Source: UBA5336 sp964415675
GTDB taxonomy: Bacteria; Pseudomonadota; Alphaproteobacteria; Caulobacterales; Hyphomonadaceae
Reading direction: 5' to 3'
Assembly (NCBI GenBank): GCA_964415675.1
Contig: CAYQBG010000011.1
Span: 1 to 64,000, forward strand
Length of the DNA: 64,000 nucleotides
Under the pieces are notes generated by a model that saw nothing but the letters and a program-made list of their open reading frames with translations, ran no database searches and had not been told where the DNA came from. Positions 17,912-26,818 of the stretch are shown here, piece by piece. Both the position numbers and the translations under genes were made by a program. The first letter of the stretch is position 1, and the number at the start of each line of letters is the position of its first letter.

Positions 17912-18405
17912 TGGCGGCGCTGCTTCATATGTTGTCGCGCATGCCGGTCCTGATCGGCGCCTTTGCCTTGTTCCTTGCCTGCGGTGCATTGTTCGGCGTT
18001 TTCATGCCGGCCGCCGGCGGGGAACTGCTCGATATGGAAATGACCGGCGAGGCGGCCGGGGCCATCCTGTCGGAGATGACAACGGCCCAGCGCACCGCCC
18101 ATATCTGGATCACGGCCATCCTCGACACGCTCTATCCGCTTGCCTATGGCGCGGTACTTGCCGGCATCGCCTGGCGTTTCGGCGGCAAGTTGCGCAGCCT
18201 CGCAATCCTCCCGGCCATCACCGGTGTCGTCAGTGATTTTACCGAGAACACCCTGCAGCTGGCGGCGCTGAGCGGCTCGCCGGGCTGGCTGGCGGGCAAG
18301 GACATCATCACGCCCCTGAAATTCGGCGCCATTGCGCTGGCCGGACTGATCGCCCTCGTGCTTCTCCTAACGGCACTGTTGCGCCGGCTGATGGGTCGGG
18401 GCTAG
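17911..18405 (+). CDS. Hypothetical membrane protein
   Basis: 164 residues. Four probable membrane helices are visible: PVLIGAFALFLACGALFGVF, ITAILDTLYPLAYGAVLAGI, LAILPAITGVVSDFTENTL and ALAGLIALVLLLTALL. The second and third contain conserved-looking polar residues (DTLYPLAYG; DFTEN), which suggests a small enzyme-like or channel-like membrane family rather than a simple anchor, but I do not recognise it. The start overlaps the stop of the CinA-like gene, so the two are expressed together. Confidence 0.75.
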   Translation: MAALLHMLSRMPVLIGAFALFLACGALFGVFMPAAGGELLDMEMTGEAAGAILSEMTTAQRTAHIWITAILDTLYPLAYGAVLAGIAWRFGGKLRSLAILPAITGVVSDFTENTLQLAALSGSPGWLAGKDIITPLKFGAIALAGLIALVLLLTALLRRLMGRG

Positions 18406-18441
18406 TCATCGCAGTAAAGAGATAGCGGGAGGAACAGGCAG

Positions 18442-19215
18442 ATGTCAGAGCAACTTGTCCTGGTCGAACGCGATGGCCCCGTCGCCATCGTCACAATGAA
18501 CCGGCCGGACCGGCTGAACGCGCTCAGCCGCGCCCTGCGTGCCGCGATCGTGAAAGCCTTTGCCGAGCTTTCCGAGGATGACAGCGTGCGCGCGGTCGTG
18601 CTGACCGGCAAGGGCCGGGCCTTCACCGCCGGGGTGGACCTGAAAGAGGCCGGCGAGACCGGTTTCGCGCTCGGCGCCGATGGCGGCGATATCGATCTGG
18701 GTAAGGGCCTGGCCGCTTTCCCCTGGCCGATCATTGGCGCGATCAACGGGTTTGCCATCACTGGCGGGTTCGAGCTGGCCCTGATGTGCGATGTCCTGCT
18801 GGCATCCGAGAATGCGAAATTCGCAGACACCCATGCCCGCGTCGGCATCATGCCGGGCTGGGGCCTGTCACAGAAACTCTCGCGCATGATCGGCACCAGC
18901 CGGGCCAAGGAGCTCTCCTTCACAGGCAATTTCCTCGAAGCGGAAACCGCTGAGCGCTGGGGCCTCGTCAATCGCGTCCTCAAGCCCGAAGAATTGCTGC
19001 CCGCCGCCATCAAGCTCGGCCATGACATGGCCAGCTGCGACGCGACCCTGTTGCGCGAATACAAGCGCATGATCGATGACGGCTTCGCGATGACATTCGG
19101 CGAGGGCATGAAGGAAGAAGTCCGCCGTTCAGCCGAACACGCTGCCAGCGTGACGGCGGAAAGCGTCGAGGAAGCGCGCAAGGCGGTAACAGAACGCGGC
19201 CGGGGGCAGAACTGA
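18442..19215 (+). CDS. Enoyl-CoA hydratase/isomerase (crotonase) family protein
   Basis: 257 residues. The crotonase fold is shown by AIVTMNRPDRLNALS at the start, the oxyanion-hole segment GKGRAFTAGVDLKEA, and GFAITGGFELALMCDVLLA near residues 95-113. The first catalytic glutamate is present in GGFELA; the second position reads THARVGIMPGWG, without the usual glutamate, so the hydration chemistry may be altered. A GGGAGG ribosome site precedes 18442. Its stop overlaps the start of the thiolase gene (TGATG), making a two-gene beta-oxidation unit. Confidence 0.88.
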   Translation: MSEQLVLVERDGPVAIVTMNRPDRLNALSRALRAAIVKAFAELSEDDSVRAVVLTGKGRAFTAGVDLKEAGETGFALGADGGDIDLGKGLAAFPWPIIGAINGFAITGGFELALMCDVLLASENAKFADTHARVGIMPGWGLSQKLSRMIGTSRAKELSFTGNFLEAETAERWGLVNRVLKPEELLPAAIKLGHDMASCDATLLREYKRMIDDGFAMTFGEGMKEEVRRSAEHAASVTAESVEEARKAVTERGRGQN

Positions 19216-20429
19216 TGAACATGAATGACGTAGTAATTTGCTCCCCGCTTCGCACGCCTGTTGGGCGGTTTGGCGGGGTGTTCAAGTCTGTCCATGCCCA
19301 TGAGCTGGGCGCGGCGGTGGTCTCTGAGCTGATGGCGCGCACCGGCGTGCCGGGCGAGGCGGTCGATGATGTGATCTTTGCCCAGTGCTATCCGAGCATG
19401 GATGCGCCCGCGCTCGGCCGCGTGATCGGCCTGGATGCCGGCCTGCCGATCTCCGCGCCGGGCTACCAGGTCGACCGGCGCTGCGGCTCGGGCCTGCAGG
19501 CGGTGATCAATGCGGTCATGACCATTGCGAGCGGGGCAGGGGATCTGATCATAGCGGGCGGCGCAGAAAGCATGTCCAATGCGCCGATCTATTCCACCAA
19601 GTATCGCTGGGGCATGACAACGCCGGCCATGGTGCTCGATGACGGTCTCACCACTGGTCGCCTCACGGCAGGTGGCAAGAATTTCCCCGTGCCCGGCGGC
19701 ATGCTGGAGACCGCCGAAAACCTGCGCCGCGATCATGGCATCTCGCGCGGGCGACAGGATGAATACGCCGCCCGCTCGCAGCAGCGCGCCGTGGCCGCGC
19801 AGGAAGCCGGCCATTTCGATCAGGAACTGGTCTCCTTCACGGTGAAGCATCGCAAGGGCGATACCGTGATCGACAAGGACGAGCATCCGCGCCCCGGCAC
19901 CACGGCGGACAGCCTGTCGGGCCTGAAACCCATCCGTCTCAAGACCGATCCGGATGCTACCGTCACCGCCGGCAATGCGTCCGGCCAGAATGACGGCGCG
20001 GCCGCCTGTATCGTCGCCACGCGCGCAGCGGCGCAGGAATATGGCCTCACCCCGCTTGCGACCATGAAAAGCTGGGCGGTGGCCGGCGTGCCGCCCAAGA
20101 CAATGGGTATTGGCCCCGTCCCGGCAACGGCGAAGGCGCTCACCCGCGCCGGACTGGAATGGAGCGATATCGACCTTATCGAGCTGAACGAGGCCTTTGC
20201 CAGCCAGGTGCTCGCCTGCACAGACGAGATGGGCTTTGGCGAGGCAGAAATGGAGCGGCTTAACGTCAACGGCTCGGGCATCTCGCTCGGCCATCCGGTC
20301 GGCTGCACGGGCGTGCGCATCCTCGCCACCATGCTCTATGAAATGCAGCGCCGCGAGGCTCGCTACGGCATCGAAACCATGTGCATCGGCGGCGGACAGG
20401 GCCTGGCGGCAGTGTTCGAGCGGGTTTGA
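19215..20429 (+). CDS. Thiolase (acetyl-CoA acyltransferase)
   Basis: 404 residues, the standard thiolase length. It catalyses thiolytic cleavage of 3-ketoacyl-CoA, or the reverse Claisen condensation. The nucleophilic cysteine is in DRRCGSGLQAVINAV (about residue 90). The NEAFASQVLA and GSGISLGHPVGCTGVRI segments supply the catalytic histidines and second cysteine near the C-terminus. Translation is coupled to the upstream crotonase, so both likely serve one fatty or branched acyl-CoA degradation route. The chain-length preference cannot be read from the sequence. Confidence 0.93.
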   Translation: MNMNDVVICSPLRTPVGRFGGVFKSVHAHELGAAVVSELMARTGVPGEAVDDVIFAQCYPSMDAPALGRVIGLDAGLPISAPGYQVDRRCGSGLQAVINAVMTIASGAGDLIIAGGAESMSNAPIYSTKYRWGMTTPAMVLDDGLTTGRLTAGGKNFPVPGGMLETAENLRRDHGISRGRQDEYAARSQQRAVAAQEAGHFDQELVSFTVKHRKGDTVIDKDEHPRPGTTADSLSGLKPIRLKTDPDATVTAGNASGQNDGAAACIVATRAAAQEYGLTPLATMKSWAVAGVPPKTMGIGPVPATAKALTRAGLEWSDIDLIELNEAFASQVLACTDEMGFGEAEMERLNVNGSGISLGHPVGCTGVRILATMLYEMQRREARYGIETMCIGGGQGLAAVFERV

Positions 20430-20473
20430 GGCTTTCGTTCGCCGACAGGGCCGGCTAGAACCGGCCCGCGCCT

Positions 20474-20559
20474 GCGGACGTGGCGAAATTGGTAAACGCA
20501 GCGGACTTAAAATCCGCCGGCCCGAAGGGGCCTTGCCGGTTCAAGCCCGGCCGTCCGCA
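20474..20559 (+). tRNA. tRNA-Leu (anticodon TAA)
   Basis: An 86-nt class II tRNA. GCGGACG (20474-20480) pairs with CGTCCGC (20552-20558). The anticodon stem GCGGA/TCCGC holds the loop CTTAAAA with anticodon TAA. The long variable arm CGGCCCGAAGGGGCC is typical of tRNA-Leu. The 3' CCA is not encoded (the sequence continues CGC), unlike the tRNA-Trp and tRNA-Ser genes in this window. Confidence 0.96.
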
Positions 20560-20711
20560 CGCATTCTTTTCTGAGCGCCCGCTCCGCTGCGCTCTGCGAT
20601 GGGTCGCGCTCAGGGCTGTTTTGGTGTCGTCAATCTCGGGCACCGCCCCAGAGATTCGGCTCCCTCTTGACCGCCAGCCTGTGTGCGCGCAAGCAAACGC
20701 TATTCCTGCAA

Positions 20712-23117
20712 ATGGAGCGAACATTGGCAGACCGTCTCACGAAACTGAAGATAATTGAGCAGAAATTGCTCTGGCTGTCGGCCTGGACGGTCCACAATGC
20801 CAATCATCTCCGCCCCAAAGGCGAAGCCGACGTCAAGGTTGGCGGGCATCAGGCCTCCTGCGCCTCTATCGTGTCCATCATGACCGCGCTTTACTTCCAT
20901 GTCCTGCGCCCGGAAGATCGTGTGGCCGTCAAGCCTCATGCTTCGCCGGTCTTCCATGCCATGCAATATCTGATGGGCAACCAGACGCTGGAAAAGCTAC
21001 GAAATTTCCGCGGTCTCGGCGGTGCCCAGTCCTATCCCAGCCGCACCAAGGACGTTGATGATGTGGACTTCTCTACAGGTTCAGTTGGCCTTGGCGTCGC
21101 AATCACGGCGTTTTCCAGCCTCGTACAGGACTATTTGACCGCGCGCGGATGGGCCGGGGATCGCCCGACCGGCCGCATGATTGCGCTGGTCGGTGATGCC
21201 GAGCTCGACGAAGGCAATGTCTATGAAGCCCTGCAGGAGGGCTGGAAACACGATTTGCGAAACTGCTGGTGGATCATCGATTATAACCGCCAGAGCCTGG
21301 ACGGTGTGGTTCATGAGGGCCTTTGGGAGAAGATAGAAGCGATCTTCACCGCCTTTGACTGGCGTGTTGTGCGCCTGCGCCATGGCAAGCTGCAGCGCGC
21401 AGCCTTCGAGGAGCCGGGTGGACAGGCGCTGAAGACCTGGATCCAGAACTGCCCGAACACGCTCTATTCGGCGCTGACCTATAAGGGCGGGGCGGCCTGG
21501 CGGGAACGCCTGCTCGACGAGATCGGCGACCAGGGCGACGTCACCGCGCTGATCGAGTCGCGCAGCGATGAAGAGCTTTCCGCGCTGATGAACAATCTCG
21601 GCGGCCAGTGCCTCGAAAGCCTGACCGAGGCCTTCGATGCGATTGACGACGACACACCCACCGTGTTCCTGGCCTATACGATCAAGGGCTGGAGCACGCC
21701 GCTCGCTGGCCACAAGGACAATCATGGCGGCCTGATGACAAAAGCCCAGATGGCTGAATTCCAGAGCCTGATGGGCATTTCCGAGGGCGAGGAATGGGAT
21801 CCCATGGCGAGCGTGCCAGACCCTTCCGGCTTGCAGGCTTTCCTTGATGATGTGGCCTTTTTCAGCCGCGGTGCGCGCCGCTACAGCGCGCCGGTGGTCG
21901 CCTCGCCCGGTGCGGTCCGGCTAGGTGATGATGTCCTGTCCACACAGGCCGGTTTCGGCAAGATCCTTGATGCACTCGCGCGCGGTGACAGCGCGCTGGC
22001 CAAACGTATCCTGACCACCTCTCCCGATGTAACAGTATCGACCAATCTCGGCCCCTGGGTGAACCGGCGCGGCCTGTTTGCCCGCAAGGCGCGCGGTGAC
22101 ACTTTCCGACAGGAACAGGTGCCATCGACCCAGAAATGGGGCTTTTCTCCCGAAGGCCAGCATATTGAGCTGGGTATCGCCGAGATGAACCTGTTCCTGC
22201 TGCTGGGCGCGGCAGGGCTGTCGCACAGCCTGTTCGGCGAACGGCTCATCCCGGTCGGGACGGTCTATGACCCGTTCGTGGCGCGCGGGCTCGATGCGCT
22301 GAACTATGCCTGTTACCAGGATGCACGCTTCATCATTGCCGGCACGCCGTCGGGCGTGACGCTCGCGCCGGAGGGCGGGGCGCACCAGTCGGTCGGCGCC
22401 CAGCTGATCGGCATGAGCCAGGATGGGCTTGTCAGTTTCGAGCCGGCCTTTCTCGACGAGCTGTCGCTGATCATGGACTGGAGCTTCGACTATCTCCAGC
22501 GCTCGGGCGAGGGTGATCCCGATGAGGTCAACTGGCTGCGCGACGAGACGGGCGGATCGGTTTATCTGCGCCTGTCGACGCGTCCTGTGGAGCAGATAGC
22601 CGGGCGGCGTTTTGGAGATGAGGCATTCGAGGCCGGCGTCATTCAGGGCGGTTACTGGCTGCGTGCGCCGACTTCCAACACAGAAGTCGTCATCGCCTAT
22701 CAGGGCGTCGTGGCGCCCGAGGCCATCGAGGCGGCGGGCCGGATCGGCAATGACCGGCGCGATGTCGCCGTTCTCGCGGTGACCTCTGCTGACCGGCTGA
22801 ATGCCGGCTGGACGGCGGCGCGCCGCGCGCGGGCGCGAGGGCAGGGCGATGCCATCAGCCAGGCCGAACGGCTGATGCGCGCGGTGCCCGGCCATGCCAC
22901 ACTGATCACCGTCACCGATGGCCATCCCGCGACACTCGCCTGGGTCGGCGCCGTGGCCGGTCATCAGAGCGTGCCGCTCGGCGTTGAACATTTCGGTCAG
23001 ACAGGAACCGTGGACGATCTCTATCGCCACTACATGATCGACACGAATTCCATCGTGTCAGCCGCCAGCCATATCGCGCCGGGCCGGCCTGTCCGCCTTG
23101 CCGGACGCCATGGCTAG
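20712..23117 (+). CDS. AceE-like thiamine-diphosphate enzyme (transketolase/pyruvate dehydrogenase E1 family)
   Basis: About 801 residues, resembling homodimeric pyruvate dehydrogenase E1 (AceE, near 890 residues) but shorter. The thiamine-diphosphate motif is GDAELDEGNVYEALQEG to WWIIDYNRQSLDG around residues 160-200. The start resembles transketolase-type domains (KVGGHQASCASIVSIMTALY), and the late PEGGAHQSVGAQLIG segment belongs to the pyrimidine-binding domain. No lipoyl E2 or E3 gene is adjacent, so it may act outside a classical complex. Start uncertain: the ATG at 20712 lacks a ribosome site, while an in-frame TTG at 20724 has GGAG 6 bases before it. Confidence 0.85.
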   Translation: MERTLADRLTKLKIIEQKLLWLSAWTVHNANHLRPKGEADVKVGGHQASCASIVSIMTALYFHVLRPEDRVAVKPHASPVFHAMQYLMGNQTLEKLRNFRGLGGAQSYPSRTKDVDDVDFSTGSVGLGVAITAFSSLVQDYLTARGWAGDRPTGRMIALVGDAELDEGNVYEALQEGWKHDLRNCWWIIDYNRQSLDGVVHEGLWEKIEAIFTAFDWRVVRLRHGKLQRAAFEEPGGQALKTWIQNCPNTLYSALTYKGGAAWRERLLDEIGDQGDVTALIESRSDEELSALMNNLGGQCLESLTEAFDAIDDDTPTVFLAYTIKGWSTPLAGHKDNHGGLMTKAQMAEFQSLMGISEGEEWDPMASVPDPSGLQAFLDDVAFFSRGARRYSAPVVASPGAVRLGDDVLSTQAGFGKILDALARGDSALAKRILTTSPDVTVSTNLGPWVNRRGLFARKARGDTFRQEQVPSTQKWGFSPEGQHIELGIAEMNLFLLLGAAGLSHSLFGERLIPVGTVYDPFVARGLDALNYACYQDARFIIAGTPSGVTLAPEGGAHQSVGAQLIGMSQDGLVSFEPAFLDELSLIMDWSFDYLQRSGEGDPDEVNWLRDETGGSVYLRLSTRPVEQIAGRRFGDEAFEAGVIQGGYWLRAPTSNTEVVIAYQGVVAPEAIEAAGRIGNDRRDVAVLAVTSADRLNAGWTAARRARARGQGDAISQAERLMRAVPGHATLITVTDGHPATLAWVGAVAGHQSVPLGVEHFGQTGTVDDLYRHYMIDTNSIVSAASHIAPGRPVRLAGRHG

Positions 23118-23129
23118 GGCGGATGGCTT

Positions 23130-23579
23130 TCAGAACCGCCGGATCAGGTAGACGCCCAGCCCCATGAAGGCGACGCCGAGAAGGCGCGGCCAGGTGATGT
23201 CCCTAACCGTCTGTCCCAGAATGCCGAAATGGTCATAGAAAATCGCCGCGGTGAGCTGGCCTGCGATAAAGGCGCTGACATAGGTCGCCACGCCGATGCG
23301 CGGCACAGCTGTTGCGGCCAGTGTCACGACAACCGCGCCCATGAATCCGCCAAGCCAGGCCCACCAGGGCGCGGCGGCCGCTGCTTCGCGAACCGGCAAG
23401 TCATGGCCGAGGGCGAGATTGAGGGCCATCAGTGCCATCCAGCCCACTGAGAAAGAGACGAGCGCGGCCTGCATCGGTCCGCCCATATGCACGGCCATAC
23501 GGCCATTGATAATGCCCTGGCTGGCAATCATCGCGCCGGCCAGCACGGTGGCAAAGACAAGCAGCGTTCCGGCATTCAT
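23130..23579 (-). CDS. DMT family transporter (YdcZ/DUF606 type)
   Basis: 149 residues, the small half-size DUF606 type. Five hydrophobic helices can be seen, starting with LLVFATVLAGAMIASQGIIN and ending with PRLLGVAFMGLGVYLIRR. The NGRMAVHMGGPMQAALVSF and SFSVGWMALMALNLALG segments match the family. The ATG at 23579 has AAAGG upstream; the frame remains open to 23690 without a start signal. The 3' end is 12 bases from the convergent E1-like gene. Known relatives are small-molecule exporters without a firm substrate. Confidence 0.85.
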   Translation of the reverse strand: MNAGTLLVFATVLAGAMIASQGIINGRMAVHMGGPMQAALVSFSVGWMALMALNLALGHDLPVREAAAAAPWWAWLGGFMGAVVVTLAATAVPRIGVATYVSAFIAGQLTAAIFYDHFGILGQTVRDITWPRLLGVAFMGLGVYLIRRF

Positions 23580-23692
23580 CGCGGTGCCCTTTCCGGCCAG
23601 TTCAGCATTCCTGACGCTGTGTGAAGAAATCCTCGTTTGCCGGCAAGGCTTACCCGGCGCTATCTGGTGGAACCTGATCAGGAGCCTCAATC

Positions 23693-24517
23693 ATGCCATC
23701 CGTACCTTTCTATCAGGTCGATGCTTTCGCCAGCCGCCCTTTCGAAGGCAACCAGGCCTGCATCATGCCGCTGTCGGGCGGCTTTCCCGACGACAATGTG
23801 CTGCAAGCCATCGCCGCTGAGAACAATGTCGCCGAAACCGCCTTCCTCGTGGCCGAAGGGGAGGGGGAATGGCAATTGCGCTGGTTCACCCCGGCCACGG
23901 AAGTGCCGCTCTGCGGCCATGCCACGCTTGGCGCGGCGCATATCCTCTTCGCCCATGAAGGGTTTGCCGGCGATACAATCCGTTTTCGCACCCGCCAGTC
24001 CGGCGATCTCTTCGTGCGCCAGGGCGAGGGCGGCTATGAGATGGATTTTCCCGCTCCTGAGGTGTTCGAGACGCCGGCCAGCGACGAGATCGCCGCTGCA
24101 CTCGGCGTCCGGCCTGTCCGCGCCTGGGGCGGGCCTTTCTTCGCCGCGCAGTTTGACACGCCAGAAACCGTGGTCGCGCTCTCGCCGGACCTTTCCGCGC
24201 TCGCCAGTCTCGGCGTGTCCGGCCAGGGCGGCAGCTGGGCACGGGGCAATTTCGGCTGTTTCGCGCGGGGCGGTGAGGGTGTGGATGTCACCTCACGCTT
24301 CTTCGCGCCAGGGTCGGGCATCGACGAAGACCCCGCCACTGGCAGCTGGCACTGCATGCTCGCCGTAATCATGCGCAGGCTGACCGGCGAGGCCGCCCAG
24401 ACCTGCTTCCAGGCCTATCCCGGCCGCGGCGCGCGGATAGATGTGCAGGTTCAGGTCGACCGTGTAAAACTCACCGGCCAGGCGGTGACAGTGATAGAAG
24501 GGCGGTTCGCGGTTTAG
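23693..24517 (+). CDS. PhzF family isomerase
   Basis: 274 residues with the diaminopimelate-epimerase-like fold of PhzF proteins. Clear family motifs are FYQVDAFASRPFEGNQACIM at the start, NNVAETAFLV with the conserved catalytic glutamate (about residue 48), PLCGHATLGAAHIL and the C-terminal EDPATGSWHCMLAVI. PhzF isomerises a phenazine precursor, but most family members outside phenazine clusters have unknown substrates, and no other phz gene is present here. It is divergent from the YdcZ-type transporter. Confidence 0.9.
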   Translation: MPSVPFYQVDAFASRPFEGNQACIMPLSGGFPDDNVLQAIAAENNVAETAFLVAEGEGEWQLRWFTPATEVPLCGHATLGAAHILFAHEGFAGDTIRFRTRQSGDLFVRQGEGGYEMDFPAPEVFETPASDEIAAALGVRPVRAWGGPFFAAQFDTPETVVALSPDLSALASLGVSGQGGSWARGNFGCFARGGEGVDVTSRFFAPGSGIDEDPATGSWHCMLAVIMRRLTGEAAQTCFQAYPGRGARIDVQVQVDRVKLTGQAVTVIEGRFAV

Positions 24518-24781
24518 TTGGGAGCATTATCAGGTGCAGCCTTGCTGTCGCTGAACGTCAGTCTTGGGCCAGATCCGGGTCAGGAATTGGGCCAGAATGG
24601 CCCTCATGTTGAGCGGAATCGAACTATCTGAACTGCGTGACCGTCACCGTTTTTGGTCAGTCGCACACCCAGATGAGCCGCACAGCATTCAGAGTGAAGC
24701 GGCGGCTATTGCCAAGAAACCGTTCAGTGTAAAGACACCGGCATCGCCTTAATCGCCGGACGGAGGGATTGCCGCTTCGGC

Positions 24782-25096
24782 TCAGCGACGACCAAGCTTG
24801 CCGAATTCGCTGTCGAGCAGCGACCGGATTTTCTTTGCGCCGCCGCGCAAGGCCGCTTCGACATTTGCATCATTATGAGTGACGGTTTGCGGCTGCATCC
24901 CTTCAGGGCGCGCCTCAATGGTGCAGCGAATGTCATCGGATCCGCCCTTGGCGGCGTTTGCATCCGCCAGGTGCACCTCAATCCGCGATAGCCGGTCCGT
25001 CAGATGCCCCAGCGCTGAAGCGACGGTCTGCTCGGCCACCTCGGCTAGTCGGTCATCGCCCTGGATATTGGCGTCTGTATTCAGCTGGAACTGCAT
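24782..25096 (-). CDS. Short HPF/RaiA-family ribosome-associated protein
   Basis: 104 residues. The pattern MQFQLNTDANIQGDDRLAEV, followed by a helix, RIEVHLADANAAKGGSDDIR and an alpha-helix ending in RGGAKKIRSLLDSEFGKL, matches the beta-alpha-beta-beta-beta-alpha fold of ribosome hibernation factors. It lacks the C-terminal dimerisation domain of long HPF. It may be a modified paralogue, since hpf/raiA usually lies beside rpoN or ptsN, which are not here. Moderately sure of the fold, unsure of ribosome binding. Confidence 0.7.
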   Translation of the reverse strand: MQFQLNTDANIQGDDRLAEVAEQTVASALGHLTDRLSRIEVHLADANAAKGGSDDIRCTIEARPEGMQPQTVTHNDANVEAALRGGAKKIRSLLDSEFGKLGRR

Positions 25097-25285
25097 GTTG
25101 AGCCTCCTTTGTGTTCGATAACCTAACCTGAATTATCATGAACATGGCTGATCGAGCGCAAGTCCCCCACACAAACAGTAGCAGCGCTTGCGCGTCGATG
25201 GCGCGTTCGTACGCTGATTTGGTTTCTGCCGCTGAACACGATCCGGAGCTGGTCGGTTCTGGAGAACTGCACCCCGATCCGGCTC

Positions 25286-26134
25286 CTAATTCGGCCGGTC
25301 GCCATTTATGGTGACGCGGCGCATATGGCGGCGCTGGCCGGGATAGTCGTTCAGCGCATAGTGCCAGACGCAGCGATTGTCCCAGAAGGCCACATCGCCG
25401 GCATTCCAGCGCAGCCGGCAGGTGAAACGCTCCTCGCGCGAATGCTCGAACAGGAAATGCAGGAGCGGCTTGCTCTCGCGCGCTGTCATGCCGGCAATGC
25501 GCATCGTGAAGGCCGGATTGACATAAAGGCCCTTGCGACCGGTTTCGGGATGAGTGCGCACCACGGGATGTTCGTATTCGGGCACATCGCCTTCGACGCG
25601 GTCCGACTGCATCGACTTTCGATCCTGGGCGGACAGTCCCTTTGCGCCGTATTCGCGCGCAGCTGAATGAACGCCCCGCAGCGGTTCGAGCAAGGCCTTC
25701 ATGCCGTCGGAAAGCGCCTCATAAGCCGCCGTCTGGCTCGCAAACAGCGTGTCGCCACCCCATTCGGGCACCGAGACGGCATGCAGGACGGAGCCAAGGG
25801 CAGGCTCTTCAAGAAATGACATGTCGGAATGCCAGCCGCCGCCGAAATTCAGCTTGTCTTCCGACTCCTTGATGATCTCCAGGATCTCCGGATGGCCGTC
25901 CATCGCCTTCACATAAGGGTGGATATTGAAGCTGCCGAAATGGCGGGCGAAAGCTTTCTGGCGCTCCGGGCTGAGCCCGGCCTGATCGCGCAGCACGATG
26001 ACCTGATGGTCGAGAAAGGCCTGATGGATATCGTCCATCGTCTCATTGTCGATATCGGCGCGAAGATCAGCGCCGAAAATCTCCGCGCCAATCGCGCCGG
26101 AGAGCTTCCTGACCTCGATTGATTTGTAGCCCAT
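25286..26134 (-). CDS. TauD/TfdA family Fe(II)/2-oxoglutarate dioxygenase
   Basis: 282 residues. The HxD iron ligands are in GGGWHSDMSFLEEPALG (about residues 95-111). The distal histidine is in FWDNRCVWHYALNDYPG and the 2-oxoglutarate arginine is in RRHMRRVTINGDRP at the C-terminus. It keeps the EYEHPVVRTHPETGRKGLYVN block seen in the other TauD enzyme at 14824. The ATG at 26134 has GGGAGGAG upstream. The DUF3237 gene lies 47 bases upstream on the same strand, so the two may form a unit. Substrate unknown. Confidence 0.9.
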   Translation of the reverse strand: MGYKSIEVRKLSGAIGAEIFGADLRADIDNETMDDIHQAFLDHQVIVLRDQAGLSPERQKAFARHFGSFNIHPYVKAMDGHPEILEIIKESEDKLNFGGGWHSDMSFLEEPALGSVLHAVSVPEWGGDTLFASQTAAYEALSDGMKALLEPLRGVHSAAREYGAKGLSAQDRKSMQSDRVEGDVPEYEHPVVRTHPETGRKGLYVNPAFTMRIAGMTARESKPLLHFLFEHSREERFTCRLRWNAGDVAFWDNRCVWHYALNDYPGQRRHMRRVTINGDRPN

Positions 26135-26181
26135 CTCGTCTCCTCCCTCGCGGGGCCGCCCTGGCGGGGCCTCTCGCTGTC

Positions 26182-26649
26182 TCAGATGATCTCGTGGATC
26201 GTGTAATTCACCCCGCCCGGCCGCAACCGTCCGACACCGACCGCGATGATGCCGTTCAGCCACTGATAGCGCTCATCGCCGGTCTCGAAGAGCGGATTTG
26301 TGCGGAAATAGTATTCCGACGGATCGACGCTTTCCTGCTGTGCAGGGTCGAACAGCCGGGCAGCAACCTCCGGCGCGGCATGGATGCGGCCCTCATAAGT
26401 CACATAGATCATGGCGCCGTCATGGGTCTTCACCGCCGCGCGCACATCAAGCGCCATCACGCCGTCAACGCGCTGGATGAACCAGTCTGCGCCCGAGCGA
26501 AGCACCTCTCCACGCAGACGCTCGCCTTCGACCGTGCCGCCGGAAATGTTTGCGATGGCGCGTGCGCCCAGCGGGCCGACACCCAGCGTCCAGGGGGCAT
26601 CCACATCGGCATCGAGGACACAGAGCGGGCGGCTGTTCAGGTCGAGCAT
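26182..26649 (-). CDS. DUF3237 family protein
   Basis: 155 residues of a family of unknown function with a lipocalin-like barrel. Visible family features are ANISGGTVEGERLRGEVL, SGADWFIQRVDGVMALDVR, DGAMIYVTYEGRIH, YYFRTNPLFETGDERYQWLN and IAVGVGRLRPGGVNYTIHEI. An ATG at 26649 has GGAG nearby; a TTG at 26664 is an alternative. It sits directly upstream of the TauD gene, and DUF3237 genes often accompany catabolic enzymes. No reaction is proposed. Confidence 0.88.
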   Translation of the reverse strand: MLDLNSRPLCVLDADVDAPWTLGVGPLGARAIANISGGTVEGERLRGEVLRSGADWFIQRVDGVMALDVRAAVKTHDGAMIYVTYEGRIHAAPEVAARLFDPAQQESVDPSEYYFRTNPLFETGDERYQWLNGIIAVGVGRLRPGGVNYTIHEII

Positions 26650-26764
26650 CGTGTGGGCTCCCAAGATCTGGCTGGCAAGGTTTGACTGGCGTTTCCGACA
26701 GTCTGCCCCAGCGACGCGAAAATGTCATTTGTCACGCAAGGGAAAGTCTGAAATACGGGCTGCG

Positions 26765-26818
26765 GGCCAGCCTTCCCCAACGAGGGCCAGCCTATCTGTG
26801 AGGATAGGAGACAAACAG
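26765..26818 (+). promoter_or_regulatory. Candidate serC leader RNA
   Basis: The 5' leader of serC holds a hairpin CCTATC (26791-26796) / GATAGG (26803-26808) with loop TGTGAG. Its 3' arm overlaps the AGGAG ribosome site. A CCAGCCT repeat and a CCC/GGG hairpin precede it. Conserved serC leader motifs are known upstream of alphaproteobacterial serC genes; matching this one to that motif is from memory and unverified. Confidence 0.45.

Noticed and set aside
18402..20294. 630-codon minus-strand frame opposite the crotonase and thiolase
   Set aside because: Shadow frame crossing two clear genes.
24564..24752. Small plus-strand frame between phzF and the HPF-like gene
   Set aside because: No ribosome site, no recognisable sequence, unusual residue composition. 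The 264-base gap otherwise shows nothing clear.
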